A DNA stretch of 20,985 nt, from NCBI GenBank assembly GCA_913048545.1, contig CAJWWH010000017.1:1-20985 (forward strand), read 5' to 3'. The notes under the pieces are model-generated. The model did no database searches, was not told the origin of the DNA, and saw only the letters and a program-made list of their open reading frames with translations. Positions within the stretch are counted from its first letter, which is position 1; each line of letters begins with the position of its first letter. Source of the stretch: an uncultured Opitutia bacterium (GTDB lineage Bacteria; Verrucomicrobiota; Verrucomicrobiae; Opitutales; MB11C04). Made by a program: the position numbers and the translations under genes. Below, in pieces: positions 15,241 through 20,985 of this stretch.

Positions 15241-18200
15241 ATTAATCAAAACGGGCAGATGACTGACAGCTATATCGTTGATTGGAATGGAAGTAATTAC
15301 TTGATCTCGGGGAACGGGTTATCAGATGAATCTTTCCCGACCCTTAATTTTTACGATAATAATTATTATATTTTTAGAAATATCAGCAGTGGTGGCGTTC
15401 GTTTTAGTTTGGGAGAAGACAACTCGACAGAATATACCGGTAATGAAATTTGGAACAATGGTGCATATGGAAATGACGAATATCTTCTGTTCTCTCCTGA
15501 TTCCAATTCTTCCCGAACTTTTTATTATTTTAACCCGGAAAACAACTCTTCGGTCGGACAAATCAATATTTCAGAGCATGAATCTTCTTCCATTCAACCG
15601 AATGTCAATGTGGCGACCTCCAAATTTGGCCAATCAGTTAAAGTTAATGACTGGAACCAAACGATCGTAGGTTCACCCGGTAACCGAGCCAGTTACGATG
15701 GTGCAGTCCATGTCTTCAATATGGATTCAAATGGTACTTATTCCTATCTTCAAAAGATAGACCCTCCCATTTCCGGGAAAGTAGGCCAATTTGGGTATTC
15801 CTTATCCACTGATGGAAATAATCTGCTAATTGGTGCTCCCGATGATGATAACTTTACCGGGTTTGTGTATGCCTATATCCGCGAGGCGAATGGAAGTTAT
15901 AATTTAGCACAGACCATCAATTCATACTCAATTATCGGTGACAGTTTTGGCTGGGACCTTTCAGCCTCCAACCAATATCTTGCCGTCAGTTCCCGACAAA
16001 CGAATAACAATGGAAGTGGGAAAGTTTCCATCTTGGAAAACAATGGGAGTGCGTGGAATTTGGTAAGTACATTGTTTGCGGATGACAATCAAAGTGATGA
16101 TGAATTTGGGTATTCCATTAAATTATCCGGCACCCGCTTGATCACCGGTGCACCCAAGGCTGATGCCAACGGAACGGACTCAGGTGCCGCGTACATTTTT
16201 GAAAGAAATCAATCAGGGTGGTTTCAAACCGCCAAGCTTTCTCCCAGTGGTTTGTCCGCAGATGACCAGTTTGGGTACTCGGTCGCGTTGGAAGGGGATT
16301 TGGCTTTTGTGGGTGCGAGGCAAAAAGATGGCAATGCCACAAACGCCGGAGCCATTTATGTTTTTCGATTAGATGGTACGAACTGGACAGAAATTAGGCA
16401 AATTTATCCTCCGCAAGATATCCCTGATCAGTATTATGCATCGGATGTAAGCGTGAACGGAGATGTACTGGCGGTTACCTCTCCTCGCGCCGGTGAGGGT
16501 TTTGCTTACATCTATCGGGTGGAAAACAATGGATCAGATATTTCTCTGATTTCTTCGTTAAACTTATCGGAGGCAAATTCGACTGACCAGAGTCAACTCG
16601 GTCTTGCAGTGGGGGAAGGTTTCGTACTTGTGGGAATATCCGGTGACAGTGCAAATGTTGATACAGGTGGAAGCGCAATGAGCTTTCACAATGATGCATG
16701 GCAAGCGAAGTCACTCCCGGCAATCGAGCCAATTATTGATCGAAATTCGTCCGTATTGTTTCCGATTGATGAGGACAGTGGAACATTTTCCTATGACTTT
16801 AACGGCTCATTTCCTTATCCATTGGAGTTAAGCTGGACACTATCTAAGTTTCCCGCATCGGATGCTGTTTTTGATATAAATTCAAGCACGGGTGTTTTCG
16901 GGTACACCCCGGATGGAAATTTTAGCGGAAATCAGGAATTTACCGCCAGATTTTCTCAGGGTAATTTGTACGATTCCATTGATTTTAATGTAAGTATCAA
17001 TCCGATAGCGGATCCGCCAGTGTTTTCCGCTCAATCCATTGAAAACGCCATGGTGGGGGATGATTACAATCAAAGTATTGCGCTTTTTGATGCGGAAAAT
17101 GATCCACTGATCCTCTCGCTTTCATCCGGTTCACTTCCACCCGGACTCGCTATCAATGGTAATAATATAGTGGGTGTTCCGTCCGAAAACGCGGCGAATG
17201 GAGCGCCATATTACGATTATAATTTTACATTAAGTGTTACGGACAACCTGACACCTTCGGTTTCTCAATCCTTCACCTTGCGTGTTTTAAAGCGAAATAA
17301 TCCTCCATTAATATGGGTGGATGGAAATTCCAGTATGTCGAACTTATTTTTGTCTGTGAATGAGGATATCAATTCAATCTCCTGGATTCAGTCCATACCG
17401 GTTTTGGATTTTAACGACTCGGATGGTCATTTGATGGAGTTAAATGCTTCGGTTTTACCTTCACATGGTACCCTTACCCTCGATTTGAATGCATCCGATT
17501 CGAATCAAACCGTGCTTTATATTCCCGATGGAAATTATACGGGTTCGGACAGTTTTACAATTTGGTTGAGGGATACAGAAGGGGAGGGCAATAAATCATC
17601 AAAACTCATTTTCAACATAACGATTAATCCAGTCAATGATCCCCCACACTTTATCAATGAGACCCGAAATTTGACCGCTTCAGAAGGAGTGTTTTTTGAA
17701 CATAATTTTTCTTTTTATGATCCCGATGAAAATGATACTCATTCACTTACCTTTATTAATCTGCCGACATGGTTGAATTACGACAATAATTTTACTATTT
17801 CGGGAACTCCTGCCTGGTCGGATTATTCGGAAGGGAGTTCGGGAAATGTATATGTTACACTTGCCGATCAAAATGGATTAACAGATGGACATCTCTTTAC
17901 ATTACAAGTAATTCCGCTGAATTATCCCCCGGTTATCTCTCCAGGCGGAAGTCTAAGCATCAGTTTGGATGAGGATGGTTTTCCGAATGGATGGAACCGT
18001 CCAAGTCTTTCAGTGACGGATGCAGATACCAGTCTCTCTAATTTGCAGTGGCAAGTTGATGCAAATGCATCTCATGGCAGTGTGACCCTGAGCGGTACCG
18101 TGGATAATCCGCAGATTGATTATTTACCGGATGCGAATTATTCAGGCATCGATTCCTTCATTCTATCCGTAATTGATAACAATGACATAAATGCATCCGA

Positions 18201-20985
18201 TTCAATTACTTTTAATCTTACCATCAATCCAATTGAAGACCCACCTATTTTTGATTCAAATATCACTTACCTCACTGCAGTGGTGGGATATGAATGGAAT
18301 TATAACTTTTCGTATCTGGACAGTGATTCCATGAACGGACTTGAGGTGAATGCCACCCAATTACCAGGCTGGTTAAATTTTTACAATACCTCTTCTTCCA
18401 CCGGATATGTAAGAGGGACACCCACATCGACTGACGAGGGAAATCATTCGGTAAATTTACAGGTTGTTGATCCGAGTAACCTTTCCGCTAATCAAAACTT
18501 TGTCGTTCAAGTCGTTTCTCAAAATACTCCTCCGAGTTTTACTCAGGGATCAAGCCTGAGTGTTAACGTGAACGAGGATGTTGCCCTTGATTTAAAACCG
18601 CTGGTTTCCGTGCAAGATCCGGACAGTCAACGAATCATTTTGTCTGAATCTACGGCTCCTTTGAATGGTACGCTCATAATTGGATATGAAATGGATCTTT
18701 TGAGCACATTCAATTATGTGCCGGACGCGAATTATTCGGGTGCTGATTCCTTTGTGTTACAAGTGAGTGATGGAATTGATTCGGACACCATTACGGTAAG
18801 CGTAACCGTGAACCCCGTCAATGACCCCCCCGTCTTCGTGGGTTTTCCATCGCAAATACAAATTATTGATCATCAAGGATTGGACTTGAATATCACTTTT
18901 ATGGATGCCGATAGTTTCGCAGGAGTTACCGCGTCTGTTTTAGTAAATTCTTCAAACGGTCAATCAAGTTGGCTTTCCACTGATACGGGAGCAATGGAAT
19001 CAGGAATCATTAATTTAAACGGTTCACCATCGGAGAATGACGATGGAAATTATTCAATTACACTGACTATCTCGGATGCGACCGATTTGAATGCGACCCA
19101 AAACTTTTTGCTCGAGGTTCTTGTTTTAAATACCGCCCCGGTAATAAACGAGGGGAATGTAACCCTATCGGTTTCAATGGTAGAGGATGGAGAATGGGTA
19201 GCACCGTTTATTGGAGCGAGTGATCAGGAAAGTAATGCTTCCAATCTGTCATGGTCAATTTTTTCAGCACCACAAAATGGAGTGGCTTCGATTGATTTGT
19301 CAGGAGCGAATTTTACCTATGCACCTGATGGTAATTTTTCCGGGTTGGACTCCTTTGTTGTAAAGGTACAGGATAATGGCGTGCCTGGATCGGCCGTTTC
19401 AAAGTCTGACTCAATTACAGTTCAAGTTTCAGTGTTGGCGGAGAATGATGCCCCCGCGTTTACCTCTACTCCCGTGACCCGATGGAATGATGAATCGGAT
19501 TACCTGTATAAAGTCACCACTTTTGACTCTGATTCGGGAGGTGTAAATGCAAACTTGGAGCTTAATTCACTTTTGCCCGAGTGGTTGATCTTTACCAATG
19601 ATGGAAACGGAAGTGGAAGTCTTTTTGGATCCCCCACCAAGTTTGACATCGGACAGTACAACATTGAATTTAAAGCCACGGATGTTAACGGTACAAGCAC
19701 TTTACAAAGTTTTTCGCTTCTCATCAAAGTGGATAATTACCAACCTGAGATCAAGACGGTCTTTGGAAATCTTTTATCGCAGACAAGAATCTACGCCTAT
19801 GAAGACACAGTAAATGATTTTTCCGGAATTATTTCTTTTTCCGCTTCCGATCGGGAGACCCCTTCCTCCTCATTATCCTGGAATCTAGTAAGTGTACCCG
19901 TATCGGGTGGATCCGTTCAGATTGAGGGGAACGGTTCCATTCCCTCGGTTTTTTCCTACTCTCCCCCGCTGAATTTTTCGGGAGAGGATTCCTTTTCAAT
20001 TTCCGTTTCGGATGGTGAGAGAAATGCCAGCCTTTTGATCTCCGTTTCAGTCATTCCAATTGTGGACCGTCCACAACTGGTCAGTTTTCCTTCTGAAATT
20101 ACAGTAATGGAAGGAGAGGACTTTAATGTATCGATTAATTCTTCCGATGTGGACATGAGTGAGCGCTTTTTAGTTTTGAACGGGATTCAGGGAGGGGATG
20201 ACTGGTTGCGGGAAGTACAGATAAATAATACGGCCGGTTCGGTGGTTCTGGGAGGTATTCCACCGTACGGAACCGCAAACTCGGAGCGTATCATTACAGT
20301 TCAGGTGATTGATTCCACCGCATTGACAAGTGATTTTATTTCTGAATTAAAGATTAAAATAATTCCGCATGATCTGATTCAAAATAATTCGATTGGCACG
20401 GTTGTGATCAACGAAGACCAGAATAACTCAATCTTAGAACTAAATAATTTCTTTGTTGATAATTCGCTGATTTCAATCAATCCAATTGTGTACGAAGCCA
20501 ATTCTTCGAACCCAGAACTTGTTCAGGTTGGAATTGTCGGAAGCAAATTATATTTTTATCCACAACCCAATTTATCGGGGAATTGTTCGATCCAATTAAA
20601 GGTTCAATCGGGTACCCGATTGCTTTACTCGTCCTTTTTGCTCACTGTTCTGCCCGTAGACGATCCACCTTTTCAGTCCCAAACTTTTCCGAACCCTGCC
20701 ATTTTCGAGGATGGAAATTATGGCAGTGTTTCATTGGGGGCATACTTTTCTGATATCGATACTAATTCTGAATTGTTTTCCTATTCTCTGGGTAGCTTCA
20801 GTAATGATATATTTACTGCCGAAATTATTGACGAGAAATTAAAAATTTATCCCAAAGTAAATCAGTACGGAACAAGCCCGCTCAATGTGATCGTTGAATC
20901 TTCTGGACTAATAGCCACCGCGGATTGGAATTTCACAATACTTGAGGTTAACGACCCGCCCCAAATAACTTCTAAACCTGTAAGC
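15127..20985 (+). CDS. Giant exported modular repeat protein (cupredoxin-like, FG-GAP propeller, alternating Ig/cadherin-like modules), 3' end missing
   Basis: The frame is open without any stop from ATG 15127 to the last base, giving at least 1953 residues. I read the whole frame codon by codon. Order of parts: signal peptide (1-38), degenerate cupredoxin-like domain (about 47-148), seven FG-GAP units (about 164-510), then at least 14 Ig/cadherin-like modules of 95-113 residues (531 to the end), most ending in D/N-x-P-P. Composition is acidic and rich in Asn, Ser and Thr, with few Lys/Arg and very few Cys in the repeats. Such proteins are usually surface-bound or secreted, acting in adhesion, ligand binding or matrix building. 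The C-terminal anchor or sorting signal is beyond the window. It follows the polycation gene by 90 bases. Confidence 0.95.
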   Translation, partial: MSLPIISFARVSKSNFLLYMRLLASLSVCFFAFNYGFAINQNGQMTDSYIVDWNGSNYLISGNGLSDESFPTLNFYDNNYYIFRNISSGGVRFSLGEDNSTEYTGNEIWNNGAYGNDEYLLFSPDSNSSRTFYYFNPENNSSVGQINISEHESSSIQPNVNVATSKFGQSVKVNDWNQTIVGSPGNRASYDGAVHVFNMDSNGTYSYLQKIDPPISGKVGQFGYSLSTDGNNLLIGAPDDDNFTGFVYAYIREANGSYNLAQTINSYSIIGDSFGWDLSASNQYLAVSSRQTNNNGSGKVSILENNGSAWNLVSTLFADDNQSDDEFGYSIKLSGTRLITGAPKADANGTDSGAAYIFERNQSGWFQTAKLSPSGLSADDQFGYSVALEGDLAFVGARQKDGNATNAGAIYVFRLDGTNWTEIRQIYPPQDIPDQYYASDVSVNGDVLAVTSPRAGEGFAYIYRVENNGSDISLISSLNLSEANSTDQSQLGLAVGEGFVLVGISGDSANVDTGGSAMSFHNDAWQAKSLPAIEPIIDRNSSVLFPIDEDSGTFSYDFNGSFPYPLELSWTLSKFPASDAVFDINSSTGVFGYTPDGNFSGNQEFTARFSQGNLYDSIDFNVSINPIADPPVFSAQSIENAMVGDDYNQSIALFDAENDPLILSLSSGSLPPGLAINGNNIVGVPSENAANGAPYYDYNFTLSVTDNLTPSVSQSFTLRVLKRNNPPLIWVDGNSSMSNLFLSVNEDINSISWIQSIPVLDFNDSDGHLMELNASVLPSHGTLTLDLNASDSNQTVLYIPDGNYTGSDSFTIWLRDTEGEGNKSSKLIFNITINPVNDPPHFINETRNLTASEGVFFEHNFSFYDPDENDTHSLTFINLPTWLNYDNNFTISGTPAWSDYSEGSSGNVYVTLADQNGLTDGHLFTLQVIPLNYPPVISPGGSLSISLDEDGFPNGWNRPSLSVTDADTSLSNLQWQVDANASHGSVTLSGTVDNPQIDYLPDANYSGIDSFILSVIDNNDINASDSITFNLTINPIEDPPIFDSNITYLTAVVGYEWNYNFSYLDSDSMNGLEVNATQLPGWLNFYNTSSSTGYVRGTPTSTDEGNHSVNLQVVDPSNLSANQNFVVQVVSQNTPPSFTQGSSLSVNVNEDVALDLKPLVSVQDPDSQRIILSESTAPLNGTLIIGYEMDLLSTFNYVPDANYSGADSFVLQVSDGIDSDTITVSVTVNPVNDPPVFVGFPSQIQIIDHQGLDLNITFMDADSFAGVTASVLVNSSNGQSSWLSTDTGAMESGIINLNGSPSENDDGNYSITLTISDATDLNATQNFLLEVLVLNTAPVINEGNVTLSVSMVEDGEWVAPFIGASDQESNASNLSWSIFSAPQNGVASIDLSGANFTYAPDGNFSGLDSFVVKVQDNGVPGSAVSKSDSITVQVSVLAENDAPAFTSTPVTRWNDESDYLYKVTTFDSDSGGVNANLELNSLLPEWLIFTNDGNGSGSLFGSPTKFDIGQYNIEFKATDVNGTSTLQSFSLLIKVDNYQPEIKTVFGNLLSQTRIYAYEDTVNDFSGIISFSASDRETPSSSLSWNLVSVPVSGGSVQIEGNGSIPSVFSYSPPLNFSGEDSFSISVSDGERNASLLISVSVIPIVDRPQLVSFPSEITVMEGEDFNVSINSSDVDMSERFLVLNGIQGGDDWLREVQINNTAGSVVLGGIPPYGTANSERIITVQVIDSTALTSDFISELKIKIIPHDLIQNNSIGTVVINEDQNNSILELNNFFVDNSLISINPIVYEANSSNPELVQVGIVGSKLYFYPQPNLSGNCSIQLKVQSGTRLLYSSFLLTVLPVDDPPFQSQTFPNPAIFEDGNYGSVSLGAYFSDIDTNSELFSYSLGSFSNDIFTAEIIDEKLKIYPKVNQYGTSPLNVIVESSGLIATADWNFTILEVNDPPQITSKPVS
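15265..15570 (+). other. Degenerate cupredoxin-like domain in the giant protein
   Basis: Residues 47-148 follow the pattern of the cupredoxin-like domain found at the start of many exported proteins of marine bacteria: a Y-x-I-S-G strand, then P-T-L-N-F-Y-x-x-x-Y-Y-I-F, G-V-R-F-S-L, Y-T-G-N-x-x-W-N-N-G, and a final T-F-Y-Y-F-N-P-E-N-N-S-S-V-G-Q-I-N-I. In copper-binding members the last stretch is Y-Y-x-C-x-x-H-x-x-M-G-G. Here the positions of Cys, His and Met are filled by non-ligand residues, so it probably does not bind copper. Family assignment is from pattern memory only. Confidence 0.55.
15616..16656 (+). repeat. Seven FG-GAP (FG-GAP_2-like) propeller units
   Basis: Residues about 164-510 hold seven repeats of roughly 50 residues, each starting D/S-x-F-G-x-S/D-V/L and followed by a V/I-G-A/S-P turn and a Y-V-F/V-H-V-F strand: K-F-G-Q-S-V, Q-F-G-Y-S-L, S-F-G-W-D-L, E-F-G-Y-S-I, Q-F-G-Y-S-V, then the degenerate Y-Y-A-S-D-V and Q-L-G-L-A-V. 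Seven units would close a seven-bladed beta-propeller like the integrin alpha-subunit head. The D-x-D-x-N-G calcium loops of integrin-type FG-GAP are missing. Confidence 0.85.
16717..20985 (+). repeat. Tandem array of at least 14 Ig/cadherin-like modules of two alternating types
   Basis: Module boundaries follow the x-P-P junctions: 16717, 17020, 17308, 17647, 17932, 18247, 18535, 18832, 19141, 19456, 19747, 20074, 20377, 20671 and a 15th from 20962. Odd modules 1-11 are type A (N-E-D near the start, then Y-x-P-D-x-N-Y/F-S-G-x-D-S-F, often closing I-N-P-V-N-D-P-P), like Big_17/tandem-95 cadherin-like domains. Even modules 2-12 are type B (L-P-x-W-L...G-x-P...D), like He_PIG/dystroglycan-type cadherin domains. 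Modules 13 and 14 are both type A. DNA-level identity between modules is low, so the array is old rather than recently expanded. Confidence 0.85.

Noticed and set aside
15326..15670. 114-residue plus-strand frame and several other small frames from 15322 to 20156
   Set aside because: All are shadows of the giant open frame in other frames or on the other strand. The giant frame has signal peptide and repeat structure and is the true coding frame.

Overview
The window reads as a chromosomal segment of a moderate-GC, Gram-negative, probably marine bacterium. A member of the Verrucomicrobiota (Opitutia/Puniceicoccales-like) is my best guess. The reasons are a 3-keto-disaccharide hydrolase (DUF1080) tail, a secreted nuclease-like protein ending in a His/Cys motif, and a giant exported cadherin/FG-GAP protein. 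This is inference from gene content, not a marker-gene placement. No rRNA, tRNA, CRISPR array, transposase, integrase or phage gene was seen.

Positions 1-9317 form a tight plus-strand run of housekeeping and metabolic genes: the 3' end of a DUF1080 gene, an aldo/keto reductase, panB (pantothenate/CoA), gpsA (phospholipid precursor), queH (queuosine tRNA modification), cysE (cysteine), an adenylate-kinase-like protein with an extra C-terminal domain, an M29 aminopeptidase, an adenosine deaminase and an RluD-type pseudouridine synthase. Gaps are at most about 50 bases and two junctions overlap, so most of this run could be one transcript, although the functions are mixed.

Positions 9314-13433 alternate in strand and are unusually compact: a LOG-family nucleotide-processing enzyme (minus), a small acidic protein (plus), a SixA-like histidine phosphatase (minus), a YwqK/MORN-repeat lipoprotein (plus), an unrecognised 295-residue protein (minus) and an exported, catalytically degenerate SNase-like protein (plus). 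The three convergent pairs meet within 2 bases, and two of them share a palindromic stop-codon tetramer.

Positions 13509-20985 carry a second, divergent M29-type peptidase, a short exported polycationic Arg/Lys/Pro-rich protein with no acidic residues, and a giant open reading frame that runs off the window (at least 1953 residues). The giant protein has a signal peptide, a degenerate cupredoxin-like domain, a seven-unit FG-GAP propeller and at least 14 tandem Ig/cadherin-like modules. These modules alternate strictly between two types before ending in two of the same type. It is probably a surface or secreted adhesin-like protein. The polycation gene directly before it, and the dense N-x-S/T sequons in its repeats, are the most unusual features of the window. 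I see no clear defence system or mobile element.
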